Assembly (NCBI GenBank): GCA_035578905.1
Contig: JAQJVL010000110.1
Location: forward strand, 434,001-498,000
Length of the DNA: 64,000 nucleotides
Origin: Stictocephala bisonia
Lineage: Eukaryota > Arthropoda > Insecta > Hemiptera > Membracidae
Reading direction: 5' to 3'
Part shown: positions 31,670 to 45,356 of the stretch, in pieces
How the letters are laid out: each line of letters begins with the position of its first letter
Numbering within the stretch: the first letter of the stretch is position 1
Made by a program: the position numbers and the translations under genes
Notes under the pieces: model-generated
Seen by the model: only the letters and a program-made list of their open reading frames with translations
Told to the model about the DNA's origin: nothing
The model's database searches: none

Positions 31670-34600
31670 TACTTTATAATAAATTCTTCATTTTAGTTTA
31701 TCAGCCAAGTTAATAAAACAGATATTGTCAAATACGGACCTATCATTCTCTCGTTGGCATTTTCACAATTTATAAAATGATAACGTTTCTATTAATTTAA
31801 AACTGTACTTGTAGGACCATGCTTTTAATTTATTTATGTAAAGATAGTTATAATACTTATGAAAACATATGCATTAACTTCATTAAAAACAAAAAAAATC
31901 ATCCTCATGTGTGTGTGTGTGTGTTTTATTTTTTTTTATTAAAACTTCTTTTATATTCCATACTCTATGTATGCTGATAATATTTTTCTAATTATGTACA
32001 TATATTTGTTTAATTGTCATGATCGAGTTTTCAAACTATTAAATACAAATTTCAAAACCACCACCGTACATGGTGTGTTGTGTGTTCAGTTTAGCATGTG
32101 ACTATTATACACTGTTACGTTATTTTTAATAGATTTAAACCTAACTGTTTGTTGAATTTATTTTCTTTTTAATCGAAATGATACAAGCAAACATACAAAA
32201 TTCATCAAAAAAAACATTCGCTTCATACAAAAATAAATCGAATTGACCCATAATTCAGATTCAATGGATGGTTTTAACAAACCCACCCATCTAGTCTACA
32301 ATATATGACTTTTAATAGCCTGAACTATTCAGCATACGTTAGATGGATTTTAATGGACCCACCCATCTAGCATAAAATAGATATATTTTAACAAGCCTAC
32401 CCATCCAGCCAACTAATAGGATCAATCTGTAGTTGGCTAGTAGGGTGAATTTAATAAAGGTCATTTATAGTTAGTTCAGTCCAAGATGTGCATAGCGTTC
32501 AATTTTCAACATGAGTTTAATTACATTAGAATACATTAAATTTATCCACAAACGAGAAAATTGGGCAAATGTCACGATCTGTTATTCTTAATAGTTTATT
32601 TTTAAACAGGATTTCAAATTTACATTATATTTTTGTTATTTATAAGGCAAAGGAGGGTCATGGGGTTTCTATGTGGATCGTCAGGTATTTGAATGGCAAC
32701 ACGCTTCTATAGATATTGGTTTGAAGCTTTGCAGTTCATTGGTTCGAACTCATTTTGAGTATTCCACTGTTATTTTGAAGAGGGACCGGATGTATACAGA
32801 TGTAGCTTTCGAGGCCATCCAGAGGAAATTCCTCTCGTGAATGATGTGAAAGTTTTCAAAGCTACATGTAGTCGAAGGACTATACAGTTCCAGGGTATAC
32901 TTTTTGCTCACTACATCCGTCTGTTTGCTCTTACTTTGTAGTGTGTGATCCAGTGGTGAGATGTGCTAGTATTGCAAACAGACTTCTCAACCTTCAGTTT
33001 TTCTGCAGATTTCTGAGGAATCTTCAGCTTCTTTCAAACAGCACATAATTGTTCACCTATAAAGTAACCTTACCCCTATTTCTTCACAGTTGCATTTTTT
33101 TTTACCACAGGACTATTTTGAGCACTTGGGAGTTTGGCCTGTGTCATTGCCAGTTAAAGATCGGCGGAAATCAGCGATGCCACGTAACAAAACAAATAAA
33201 TAAAATAAGTGATGCCAAGTTTACAGACGTAGTGTTGACGGACCCTCCGGTTCAATAACCAATTCACCGCTCTTAATCCTAAATCAGTATATTAAGGTAT
33301 GTACCATGATTTGCGTAATTAAATATGATTTTAAATTTACAATAAATTAAGTCGAAAAGTATAAACCTAGGTTCAATTTACAATTCACGGGTGATAAATA
33401 TCAAATGTCTATATAAAATTGACTTATAAATCAAACTTTTGGGATTAATTAAATTGTAAATTTCTATATATTTCCAACTTAACAACTAAACGATATTTAC
33501 GATTGAGTTCAAAAACACTTACAACAATTTTTTAATTTTATCATGTGCTTGTGAATTTAGTTTTAGTTTTATATTGATTATAATCCGAGTTGTCAGGAAT
33601 TTTAAATAGAAAATTGTACAATGCAGCTTACATTAAAATTAAAACGGAAAATAGTTATATAAACTTTTTACAAAACGAATAATACTTATTGTTCATACGA
33701 ATAATGTGTTACCTTCGGAATCTGTTGGGGCGGATTAGATGCATTCTAAGGATCCAAACATTTTATAAATGGAAGATATTAATAAATGGAAGAAAACACT
33801 TAAAATAAAAAAAACTACTTGTTGCATTACCACGAAACGAAAACTGCACATACGTCACTGACAGATAGAGCAATAAAGATACGTGTGGAATATTTGGAGT
33901 GCGAAATGTTAATATACATATGAAATACTCGGAACAAGTTCTTAATTTGTTTTCACAGAGAGTTTGAAACAAATAATTTCTATGGCTTTTTTATAATTCA
34001 CCACATATGATATTATTTAAAGTAGCCTCTGGATAAATGGTTGTTCCGATTACGTAATACCAAATTTATTATGTAAGGCGTATTCTAGCTATTTATATAT
34101 TTTAAAACTTTTTTTCCACAAACCAAAGAGTTTAGTAAAAATGTATTAATTTCATAATTAATTCAGTTTTATAATTACCTTTTCAGTAATTACAATATAA
34201 TAGTATTTCCCCACAGAAAGTAAGGATTAATTAAATCTTACGCTAGGTTTTTTTTTGTTTTTATGTTAAAACTAATCTGTGTTAAATTTTTCTATTTAAA
34301 TAACACAAGCCATTAGGTCTACAGTTATTCAAAATACTCACATACCATTTCTAAGAATTTAGAAAGGCGTATAAACCTTAGTTTCTCAAATTTGTAGGAA
34401 AATATGACTAAAATCAATTTACTTAATCAATGAATAAAATCAACTATGTTATTTAATGTCTCAACGAATATATTTAAACAGTTGTTGCGCTCTTTTTGAA
34501 GTTTATTGAACATTTGCCTGATCGTTGTAGTTTTAGATTCGGTAATTTCATTTATTGAATATGCCTACATTTCGGCTTGATTATTCTACTACAATTATAT

Positions 34601-36180
34601 TTGTATGTTATCGGTAAACATGGAATATACACCAATTATACATGTTTCTAACCCTTACAGGATTCGTTAAATTTCAGATCCAAAATGTCTCCAGCGTTGA
34701 AGTCTCTGATGAACAGAATTAACTTTAGGCGGAAGGTCATAAACCACAATTAAATTACATTGTAAAACACGATTTATTGCTACACTTCTCAAGCATTAAA
34801 CTTCAACCGAATACATACATAAAGTAGCAAGAGTTCGACTTTATTGATTCCATCCTATAATATTTTTAACCCTTTTTGGCCGTTGTAGGCCGATATATTT
34901 AATTGTTTATTACATGTATTTGATTTGTGTTTTTATGAACCGTCAAAAAATTAATATTATAGGGAAATCATGTGAAGATAGCTATCAATAATTTGCCTCA
35001 TAAATAAAACCTGCATATAACTTTTAAAAGAAACACAAGACATTTGTTTAAAACTTACTTTAGTACTTTAAATTTATGTTTACTAACTTTAAATCATTAA
35101 AATGCGGCCTTTGTAAATTGTTCATACTTAAATAGGCTTACATTTTAATCACTATTAATTTACTTATTATTTTAACTTACAATTTATCTAGATATCCAAG
35201 TACGTTACACAGAGGATTTTGTTATATAAATATTGCTGTCTACAGTGTTGTTTGTTGACTTTTAAACTCTTTCTGATTTGGCTTTATCTTGTTGTTCATC
35301 TACAGCATATTATCCTGTATCAATCTTCTATTATATTGTTTATTCAATGTTTTCGTTGTGAAACGATCAAATAGTTCAAATAAATAAACAACTCTTTATG
35401 AGATAAATATGTATAGTATACAGGAAATAGACCATGTAGCCTATTGGCTGGTGTTAATGTAGCCTAGTTTATAAAAGTTGTATGACAAGAAATCTTATAT
35501 TTTAAGAAATTATTATTTTATATATACTGTTACTTAACCTAAATGCCTAAAAAATATGTCCGCTCAAACCAAAATTATTAAATCAATCCTTACACGAAAT
35601 TAATTGTTGCTAGATTTCATATTCAGGTGTAATGCATCGAAACAACTAGTGAATATATAAAATGAATGATTACATTAGAATTGAATGTCCGTGTAGCCAT
35701 GTTACCACTTACTTTGACTTGTCTAAAAAAAGAATCATTGTATTTGAATATACAAATAATAGTTTTATTTCTAGTTGTGGATTTTTAACTGTGACACTTT
35801 CATGTTAAAAAAAATTGAATTATTTATATTTTATACGCCCTACTCTAATTAAGCATATTAATTAGCATAATTCAAATATTTAAACTAAAATAAGTTTTTG
35901 TCTCTAGTTAAAAACAAATTTTGTAAATTAATTATGCAAATTAGTTCTGTAACTTAATTTTAATGAATAATCTTAAGTCCAATTTGTCATGGAAAATTAA
36001 TTAAAAAATGTACCCATTTTTAATGAACATAAATTGTTTATTATACATTCAAACTGAATGATTCGCCTGAATAAAAAATATTTGGTAAACCAAAATTTAC
36101 CCACTGCATTACCTAACTTAAAACCATTCTTTTAATTATAAGTTTGAACTCAAATTTCTTGAATAACATTGTGTTTAACG
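31670..36180. other. long gene-free AT-rich part of hbn intron 1
   Basis: No coding exon found. A short (GT)n lies at 31909-31925. A loose repeat of CCCACCCATCTAG occurs at about 32282, 32357 and 32397. A GTTCATTGGTTCGAACTCA word near 32735 may be a SINE B-box relic. The rest is featureless. Confidence 0.4.
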
Positions 36181-36199
36181 TGCTTTTCAACAACTCAGT

Positions 36200-36476
36200 A
36201 AATAATTGGTCAGGTGCGTATTTGGTTAAATCCGATTTTCATAGATTAAAGGTTCTTAGTTCGGTCCCAATCAGAGTGGTAACACATTTAGAAAAGAATC
36301 AGCTGATAGCAACCGGCTGTTCAATTACCATTAGGCTATTAGTTTTGACAACTTCTAATGAATAGTCGACCTTAGTTTGTAACAATGACTACATTCGCTC
36401 ATCTAAACTCATCACTCTTGTTCGTAATCCATATTCAATTATATATTGACGATCAGCGTATTAATAATAAATAAAT
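36200..36476 (+). repeat. SINE family A, copy 2
   Basis: ATTAAAGGTTCTTAGTTCGG + TCCCAATCAGAG (B box), GCAACCGGCTGTTCAATTAC, AATGACTACATTCGCTCATC, TTGACGATCAGCGTATTAAT then AATAAATAAATAA. The A-box end is decayed. It lies about 320 bp from hbn exon 1 on the intron side. Confidence 0.8.
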
Positions 36477-36799
36477 AATTTTCCTATATTGTTCTTCAAT
36501 ACTAATGAAACTTATGTAAAAGCCAACGCTTTAATTAAGAAATACATGCGTAGACTGAAGAGAATTAATACAATTTTTAACACTATTTATCAGCAACATT
36601 TTATTGTTTAAGTTCACTTTCAATAAAATAACAATATGATTCATATTATGGATATCAAAGAACGTGTTTTGAAAAAGTTAATTTTGTACAGAAGTAACAA
36701 AACACACACTCACAAAACCAAACAGAGATTGTTCTCTTGACTTTCATTGTTGAACTTACAACAATTACGTCACTTACTCCGACAACAATGAGCACTTAC

Positions 36800-36932
36800 C
36801 CTCGGCCTGGCGGTTGTTGCCCAGGATCTGGTCGATGCTGTAGACCGCTCTCGGTCTAGCCGACACCCCCGCCGTCCCATGGTTATGTCTGTCCATCATC
36901 ATGTCCAAGTCGTCTCCCGTCGAAGAGCACAT
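36800..36932 (-). CDS. hbn: homeobrain (hbn), exon 1: start codon and octapeptide
   Basis: First coding exon. It starts with ATG at 36932 and is preceded directly by an in-frame TGA, which fixes the earliest start (a second ATG cluster, MMM, follows at codons 11-13). It encodes 44 residues: a short acidic N-terminus, then RAVYSIDQILGNNRQAE. YSIDQILGN is the octapeptide/eh1-like Groucho-interaction motif seen near the N-terminus of homeobrain and Rx proteins. The exon ends GAGG|GTAAGTGC at 36800 in phase 1, and joins exon 2 (12946) in frame to give a Glu codon. No motif is missing for this part of the protein. The gene is known as an anterior brain transcription factor in Drosophila; that role is by family. 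Confidence 0.88.
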
Positions 36933-37180
36933 TCAAACTGACTGTCGCTGCCGTCTCACCTCGCGCCGTTTCACCCCCCTTCCCCCACTCCCTCTCACTT
37001 ACTATAATCTACCCCTCCCCACTCCCCTCCGCGGCTTTTAAATAGTTAATAATAATCGGCATGCTGTGAAAAAATCCACCACCTCGTGAACCCCCCTCCC
37101 CCAAACGAAACGAAGACCGACTCCAGCGCATGCGCCGCTTGGACCAATCAAACAGATGTATTCGATACAATGGGACTGCT
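36933..37180 (-). promoter_or_regulatory. hbn: hbn core promoter region
   Basis: GC-rich relative to all surrounding DNA. On the minus strand CTATTTAAAAG (37045-37035) is a good TATA candidate, which would put the start site near 37010 and give a 5' UTR of roughly 80 nt. Runs of CCCCTCCC/GGGGAGG and an ATTGGTCC (CCAAT-type) word at about 37144 lie around and upstream. Exact start not determinable by eye. Confidence 0.55.
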
Positions 37181-37329
37181 TTTGGGACGCGTTAAGTTAT
37201 TCCAAGATAATTGCATCATCATAAAAGTTACTTCTCTTTTTTGTTGTAGTTTGTTACCATTCACTCGCCTCCTGTTTTCACCCCCCTCCACCCTGGGCTT
37301 CATTAAATTTTCCTACGTTATTTTTCGTG

Positions 37330-38783
37330 TTTAATATCTAGCTATCATTCCAGCTATAAAAACTGAATTCCCTTTCTCATGTTTTTTTTTTCAAGAAGTT
37401 TATTTATTACATTATTTTTTTAATTTCTATATAATATTTTCCAGTCTATGAAGTACTGTATTAGTGATAAAAATGTATTATTGATAGTCTGTAAGTTATT
37501 GGCATACATTATTTATACCATCTATAGAATAGGTATAATATATACATATGATTCCAAAACATGGAAAATGTTGGAAAATTGTAATACTAACTTATATATA
37601 ATTTTTAATAATTTTCCAATATGACAAATTAAGTGGTAGGCCTAATTAGTTTAACTTAAGGTTAGGCTTGATGATATATACAGTAGTATGAATATTACAA
37701 CATTAAAAATATAGAGTAATTAGCTGAAGATATCCAAATTGCATATAGTTGTTTATTCTGAGGTTCAATTTTCTATAAGTATGGGGAAGGAATATTATAA
37801 TAAGCTTATGACATAGCTACAGTAGTAGGGTCAGTTGGATTAACTCCACTTTTTATAATAGTTATTTTGGTATTATAATAGTAATTCACAGAGTCAAACG
37901 GGTGATGAATCAGATCAGCTGATAACCACCAGCTGTTCATTAAATAGTTGACTTATAGTAAATTATAGCCTACTAACTAAGGAAGAATAGGCCTAAAAAC
38001 ACTTCGTGTAGTTATTACACACAATACAATCCATATTAAACAATGTTTATGTGATACATACAATACACAATACAAATATTAAGAATAAATAAAGGCTGAA
38101 TTTTGTCAAACTTTTCAATCAGTTTCAAACGAACACAAAGTACAAGTCCTGTGTAGCCTACGTGTACGAGCGGGTGGGACATCATCACTGTACTTACGCG
38201 GATCTTGATATATTGTTGATACAACTGAAATTTCAAGCATAAAACTTTCAAAGAAATTTCAAGGAAAAATATCAAGAAGATTGTTCATTTAATCGTTGAA
38301 TGACTCATATTATTTTGTGGAGCCAAAAGAGGATGTTTAACAAGACCGAACACTAACATGGCTGACTATAGTTTGAGTTCTATAAATTTGGAACCTCTTT
38401 TTACAGTTTTTTGTAAACGTATTCATCATTCTTAATTCATAATTTGTCTACTTGTAAGGCTGCTGCTATACTGAAGTGTTCTCAGATTAACACTACTTAG
38501 GCATAGATCCTTTATATTCATATATTATTTAAAATACAACAACAAAGGTTTTATAATTTCAATCCATGTTCTTTTTGTAGTTTGTTTTATTTCAGTTATA
38601 AACAACATTTTATTACAATTAATTATTATAAAGTTTTGTCATGTCAGAATTAGATTATATATTACAAGTTCTATAGAATATATTTCATCCTATTTAATTG
38701 TTATGAGTTGAGATATGATCATAATTATACTTTAAATTTTAAGTAGATTTAAACTATTTATTACAATTGGACATAATTATACC
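37330..38783. other. gene-free, upstream flank of hbn
   Basis: AT-rich, no coding signal, no repeat named. A GATCAGCTGATAACCACCAG + CTGTTCATT piece at 37914-37945 is a scrap of SINE family A. Confidence 0.4.
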
Positions 38784-39043
38784 AAATAATTTAAAACATT
38801 CTCATAAATTATAATGAAATGATTTATTTTGTGATGCCTTTCACCTACAATCTAGGCATCGTCAGACATCAACTAAATGTTTTAAAATTTTTAGTTTAAA
38901 ATTTAGTTGATGTCTAAATAGTTCTAAATAGTCTAAATTCTAAATAGTTTAGAATTTAGTTGATGCCTACATTGTAGGTGAAAGGCATCACAAAATAAAT
39001 CATTTTATTGGAATTTATGAGAATTTTTAAAATTATTTACAAT
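38784..39043. repeat. fold-back element with about 95-bp imperfect arms
   Basis: Left arm AATAATTTAAAACATTCTCA ... TGATTTATTTTGTGATGCCT + TTCACCTACAAT pairs with the right arm ending at 39043. The left arm has a 10-bp insertion (GTCAGACATC) relative to the right. On the minus strand of the left arm the words CTGACGA (38865-38859) and GTGAAA (38844-38839) flank a CCTA...TAGG stem, the order of a hammerhead ribozyme core. Possibly two inverted ends of a Penelope-like element. Confidence 0.7.
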
Positions 39044-39269
39044 TTCCAATAAAGAACTCAAAGAAGAAATGGATAATTATACCAACTAATTTATTTTATG
39101 GCTTAACTTAAAATAATTCTATAGGTACACTTTTCAACAAATTCAGCTAATAAAATGTTTGTAAATCTTTGTATATGCCCAATGAACTGGTAACTCAATG
39201 GCATTAAATATATATAGTAATAGATATCTAATATAGTAATAGATAAAGGCATAAATTATTATCTAATGG

Positions 39270-39735
39270 GTCGGCACTGGTGGCGCAGTGCTGTAAGCCA
39301 GCTACTTGGGGACAAAGTGTTGAGGAGATTGTAGGCGATAGGTTGGATGCTCAGTCCTCTTAATACCGTCATGGCGTCCGCTCAATGGTTGCTATCGGTG
39401 TGGACACTACTAGAGAAGTCTGGGGTGTCCATGTTGGGTGGTAATCATTGTGCGGATGTTGTGTGGGGGAGATAACTGAGTATCAGGCTTGTCAATTAGC
39501 TGAAAATCAGACCAGCACTACGTGGTTCGGATTCCACGTAAAGCTGTAGGTCCCTTAGTTGCCCTGGCTGTTGGGTTATTAATAAATTGCCCTTTCTTAG
39601 GAACAGTTGAACTCAGTTAGTAACCAGACTACACTCATCCACACTCATCCTACACTCATATAATCATTCATATTCGCCTTAAAATACCAACAACGTTGTG
39701 TCGGCGTCTCATATGTAAGAATGTAAGAATTAAAA
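39270..39735 (+). repeat. SINE-like family B, fullest copy
   Basis: It begins GGGTCGGCACTGGTGGCGCA + GTGCTGTAAGCC, then CGCTCAATGGTTGCTATCGG, GTGGACACTACTAGAGAAGT, ACGTGGTTCGGATTCCACGT, TAGTTGCCCTGGCTGTTGGG, AGACTACACTCATCCACACT, and GTCGGCGTCTCATATGTAAG. The first part looks tRNA-like. The 3' quarter is shared with family A, suggesting a common LINE-derived tail. Confidence 0.8.
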
Positions 39736-40145
39736 CAAATTAGACCTGTATATAGTCCAGATATAAACCATTATCAACCCTAAATGAAAATTTAAAAAAA
39801 CTAAAATAAATTGAGATAGTGTTACACCACCACCGTACGATGATAAACATTGTAATATAAATTATTATCATACGTACATGAGAAACGAGTAATATTAAAA
39901 ACAATTAAGTACATTAACATAACATCAACATATAAAATATTATGCTTAATTATTTCAATAGGTTTAAAACCCACACGTGCGATTTCTACCATCTACTATT
40001 TGGATCAGCAATAAATGGGGGGGGGGGAGGATAATGTAAAAATTGTCTTTAAAAATATAAATACCCTACAAGAATGAAGAATTTGGAGATGCTCATTAAT
40101 GTTAAAAATTTATAAATAGATTAAGTATTATAAATAAATAAAAAT

Positions 40146-40413
40146 TGGTCGGTAGCGTAGTTGGTTCAATCCCAGCTTCATAATCTAAAGGTTCTCAGTT
40201 CGATCCCAATCAAAGTCATAACACATTTTGAGAAGGATCAGCTGATAACCACCGGCTGTTCATTTGTCATTGGGCTATTAATTAATGACACTTTCTAAGT
40301 CCTTAGTTTGTAACAATGACTACATTCGCTCATTTACACTCATCACACTCATTCAAAATCCATATTCGCCCATATCTTGACGATCGGCGTCTTATGAATA
40401 AATAAATAAAAAA
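40146..40413 (+). repeat. SINE family A, fullest copy
   Basis: TGGTCGGTAGCGTAGTTGGT (A box), AGGTTCTCAGTTCGATCCCA (B box), AACCACCGGCTGTTCATTTG, TGACTACATTCGCTCATTTA, CGCCCATATCTTGACGATCG + GCGTCTTATG, then AATAAATAAATAAAAAAA. This is a tRNA-derived SINE with A/B boxes about 45 nt apart and an A-rich tail. Copies at 30455-30698 (-) and 36200-36476. Confidence 0.85.
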
Positions 40414-40754
40414 AGTACAATAGAATATAATAATAATTTAGTATTTTGTATGTACAGTTATTTTTGTAATACATAATATGTTTACTTTCCATAATTTACA
40501 TGTATCGTATTCAACTGAATTTGTTGCAATTTAAGTTTACTTTGAAATAATCCATACGGTATTATTGCATTTCAGTGACAACAAACTCAAGTATATTAAT
40601 TGCACATAATTTTAAAGCTTATGAATCTACTGATAAAGTGACTTTATTCCCATGTTATTGAAATTAAATAAATTGAAATGAACATAATTTTTTATTGAGA
40701 TGAAATTTAGGACCTCACATGCTCTTTTCTTACCCTCAATTATTTTCATATTTT

Positions 40755-40955
40755 GGACGCCGACACAACTTTAGGCCTATGCGTATTTTAGATGAATGTG
40801 AATCATTGGATGAGTGTGGATCTGTGTAGTCTTGTAATTAAATGAGTTGGACTTTCGCTCAGAAAGGGAATTTTGTTAATAAACCAATAGCCAGGGCAAC
40901 AATGAGACCTACAAATTTACGTGGAATCCCAACCACATTTAGTTGTTGTAGACGG
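40755..40955 (-). repeat. SINE-like family B, 3' part
   Basis: Reverse complement gives GTGGTTGGGATTCCACGTAA, GTTGCCCTGGCTATTGGTTT, AAGACTACACAGATCCACAC, AAGTTGTGTCGGCGTCC. 5' truncated, as LINE-mobilised copies often are. Confidence 0.75.
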
Positions 40956-42684
40956 CTTAACATTTATGATTTATCTTAAATTTCCTAAACCAAAATTTTG
41001 AAATACAACAGTAAACAGATATGCTATTTTAAATGATTAAATGTGGATTTTTTTAAATTAAAGTTTAGATAAAGGCTTCAACCAACTGGGCTATTTAAGT
41101 TTTACTGTCTAAAGTACAAAAACTACGTAATTTATTTCCAAAAATGTTTTAAATTAGCCTTAAAACCATGTTTTTTTTAATACGAAAATTTTTATTGCTC
41201 AGTTTTTATCATTTTTACTACGCTCATTCGTCATAAAAATTTTTAGCACTAACTCCATTCCATTATGTACTTAAATATTCATTTACGTATTAATATACGC
41301 TGATTTTGTATATACTAATATACGCTCCTTTATCCCAAAATTCCGAGAAAAATTAAAGCAGTGTTTTTTTTTTTTTTTTTAACATAAGTGTTATTTTTAA
41401 CTAAGCCCTGTGTGATTTGGAGATGAATGTTTAAAGGATTTAGTTTCTATTTTTATTGTTTGGTCAATTTACATGGCATCATTTTCTATTTATCCATTCC
41501 ATTTTATTTAAACTGACGTTCTTACTATTTTATTAATTGTTTTTCATTCTATTTTTTCTTGTTTCTTTATTTTTTATATTTACTAGTTAATTTAGAAGTC
41601 GTATTTTTATGTTTGTATTATAAAAAATGTAATTTAGATTCTTTAACAACTTTCATTCGCGTAACATTCAATATCAACTTGGTTTTATTGATATATTTGT
41701 TTTATTCCTGTCCTGGCATTCATGTTTGTAGTATTTCGTATCAGTAGGTAGGACGTTGTTTTTAAACAAGTATTTGCTAGTTAAAAACTGTGGCAGTTGA
41801 AGAGATCTTAACATTTTCAAGTTCACTCCAGGGTCATTATCAACTGAAATATTGTAATTATTTTTATTTTACTGGTTAAGACCTCACCAATATACATTTT
41901 TTAAAGTTGCTCAGTTATGTGTAGCATTTACAATTCCAAACTAAACCGCACGTGTGTTCCTTGTTCTGACCTCTATCCGTCTAACCCTCAACGTTCTGCG
42001 GCCAAACACTCGAAGTGCGATCTATAGTTCAACAACCTTCTTTCAATCCGATGCTGAACTCATTTGTTGGCAATAAGGCTACATCCTTTGCTTCTATACC
42101 GATTTTCTAACCACAGATCCTTTTGTGAATGAAACTGGCAGACAGTTCTAAATCACACTATGCAACTTACAACTGGTTCAAGCGACTTACAACAGTACAA
42201 TCCAGGGTAAGCGACCACCTACATTTATCACTAATTAAATATCCTAATCTGGACAATTCACTTACACAAATCCATTAAAAGATTGCGATGTTGTCGCCTG
42301 TCTGTCGATTGTCTGAATATTCAGGGCTGGCGTCAAGCTAAACCCCTCGGTAGACGGCGGGTGGTACGTCAGGCATAGGGAAGATTACGTCGTGGTAATT
42401 ATAGAATGCAAATGTAGGCATGTTTCTTATTGTAAAAATAAAAACTGTTAAAGGCCATAAACAGATCTATTAGTAGATCTATTAATAGTTGATACGATTC
42501 GGTTTTGGTGAAAAGTAGCATTTTGAAACAGTTTTACCAACCGGACATAACACATAATGTTTTTTTATTACATTCATCAAAACGTAAGCCAGAGCTGTGA
42601 GCTATAATTACTGTTAATATAATTTTTGAAGCTCTTCTTACTGGAAAGGATTATGATTGTTATAGTTTGACAGATTGTAAGGAA
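40956..42684. other. gene-free; GC-richer part at 41940-42370
   Basis: No coding exon recognised. 41940-42370 has higher GC (GCACGTGTGTTCCTTGTTCT, GATTGCGATGTTGTCGCCTG, GTAGACGGCGGGTGG) and no repeat match; possible regulatory DNA upstream of hbn. Confidence 0.3.
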
Positions 42685-42930
42685 CATTCTTTCTGATTCC
42701 CGGACAATCTGACCAGATAAATCGGTTGAGGTACTTAAGCCTCGTCAAAATGTGAGGCCCGGATATTCTGCCCAGATGAGCGGAATGTTCGGGTCTGCAA
42801 ACATGATTTTTGACAGTTTAACGATTTGTGCTGGTTGACCGTTCTGACGAGAATGCACTGGCTGGTAATAAAGGATTTTACCTTCTGGGTTGTCTTTTGC
42901 TAAGGTAGTTTGCTTAAATATATCCACATA
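42685..42930. repeat. dispersed repeat H, copy 1
   Basis: Holds two diverged copies of a GGATATTCTGCCCAGATGAG-like block (42700 and 42758) and GACAGTTTAACGATTTGTGC. The block order recurs at 44200-44345 (CATTCTGCTCAGATTTAACC, TACAGTTTACCAATTTGAGC). A 60-codon frame on the minus strand is not supported as a gene. Confidence 0.45.
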
Positions 42931-45345
42931 TGTTATTTAAATAGGCTATTGGGGTTTAATGCATCTGAAAGTATATTAGTTAAACTATTAAAACATTCAT
43001 AAGCGTAAAAGCATTATTGAAAAGCAGTTTGCTCCCCTGAGGTCAATGATGAATAGATAAGTTCAAAGGATCAATAATTGTTTCCTTTTGTAATTTTACT
43101 TTTCTGTTCATTTATCCACTTTTACAGTAATAAAACTTTTGACAGATGTTTAGTTTAGTGTCTTAGCCATATCATATACCGAACTTTGATGTCACACGTT
43201 TTATTGCGTGTGTCATTAACGACAAGGCTAACTAAATCTTTCAATGAAGGTATCAGTTGATTTCTCAAACCATTATAAACTCTATTTTTGGAGTACTACA
43301 ATATTGCATGCATTTTAATATGAATATGGTAGGCGACGCAATTTCTCCTAGGGAACGCCTTATATTTTATATCATTCCAATATAAAGTATTATAATTTTG
43401 CCTCTTATTTAACTCTGGATAGTTTTTGACATTCCTACTTATTGTTGAGTGATGATTGATTGTTATTTGATGTATTCCTAAGTAACTATTTTTCATAGTC
43501 CTTTTTATTAAATCAAGGCTAAACAGGTTGAACCATCAATAATGTTTAAACGCTGCATTTATACTGAGTAATAAGTTGGTAGAACGTCTGTTTCCGGTGT
43601 TTATTTTCACAATTTTTTAATGAATATCAACCAACAAGTAGATGACAACAAAATATTTCACTACACAAATTTATTACATTGTAAGTACAAAATGTACAAA
43701 TGTTATAGTGTTCGATTTCGGTAAACCAAGTTTACCTTCGATGGGATCTGAAAATTCACGAACAGGGGTAAAGACCCACCTGCCCACCCATTCACGAACA
43801 GTGGTAATACACGTACAGAGGTAAAGATAGCGTAAATTATCAAAATTAGTAAGTGATGATTTAATGTGCATGACAATAAAATTAAAAATAAAATTAAATC
43901 ATAATAAATACGTTATATTGTCCTCAAGTCTCAGAACATTTTACAAATGAACAATAAATGCTTGATTTAATAAGACAAAACTGATGAATTAGTTATTTAT
44001 CTTCTTCAAAAATTAAAAATCTTTTATATAAATATTTGTTTGTATAAAACAATCACCCTGTTAATATAATGATATTTTATCAGTAACTAAAGTAAATGTT
44101 AAATGCAAACCTTTAAATCATCGTTCAGTTTACCATACCATGAGGACTGCATTTTATCAGCCAAAGAGAGCCTGAAGGATTAACCCAAATATTATTTATG
44201 GTTGAGGGGTACCTTCCAACATTCTGCTCAGATTTAACCTGGAGAAACAGGTAAAATAATTTTTACAGTTTACCAATTTGAGCAGATTGTCCATTTACCT
44301 TTCTCTCTAAAGTGCTTCACAAAATAAAAATTAACAATTACTGGATTGTTTGGTTCCATCCTATCAAATTACTGTCTGGCCACGTTAAGAATCAATATGG
44401 AAAAATACACTAGTTTGCCTAAAGAGTTTGGACCTGTTTGTTATAGGTAAGGTTATAGATATGCGATTCTTTTTAATGACACGGTATTTTTAGAAAATAC
44501 GATAAGTATCACGGTCATTTCAAAACAATACTCAATATAATTCACAAATTTAAAAACAGCAATTATTACAATTGATTTTCAATAAATGTAATCTAAACTT
44601 TAGTGCGTCTAATAAAAAAATTAATGTAGACAATAAACCATATGAATATACTAAAAGCAAACAAGTCCTGAGTCACAGGCAATATAGTGTATTTTATATT
44701 CAATTTAGTCAGACAATATAGTTTACTATGAATATATTTTTAATTATTAAATTTTTACGAAGTAATTTATTCGTTAGTATTTATATATTCTCTCTCTCTC
44801 CCCCCTCCAACTGGTGCTAAGTAGCTTCGACATAACATACATTCTGATGTTGCATTTAATTAGATTATAAACTCGGATGGGAGAGGTCCACGAGATTAAG
44901 AGATATGATTCAAGAAGTGAAAGACCAAGAACGTCAGGAGGCTTCTATATACTATTCAGGGAGAGTTGAGATTGAAGATCCACACTCTGCTTGTGTGACG
45001 TAATGCTAGGCCTATTAACAGGCGTTCACATCTAATAATGAACTATTTCTGGACAGTAAGTTTGCCTTTTTGCACAATTAAAAAAGTCGTCTATTGTGTC
45101 AAAAGTACACGATCTGTTTTTTGCTCCGGGGAGACCAAAACCTTTTTTATATATATATGTAGACACATCTCTATATGCAGTACTTTCCAAAACCAACCAT
45201 TTCGGCAACCTTTAGTATTACCATATTAATCGGTTTGTCTTGATGTTCAGCCACTGCACTTGTATACACACTAATAGCACACTGTTATCTCTTACTATGA
45301 ACAACTTATCCACGTGTGTTTTTTGACACTGGAGATACATGATAT
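42931..45345. other. gene-free; second copy of repeat H at 44200-44345
   Basis: Apart from the repeat H copy there is a CT-rich run (44788-44805) and unique sequence at 44870-45010. No coding signal. Confidence 0.35.
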
Positions 45346-45356
45346 ACATTATATAT

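Noticed and set aside
42745..42927. 60-codon minus-strand ORF
   Set aside because: Lies in dispersed repeat H; no start context or family.
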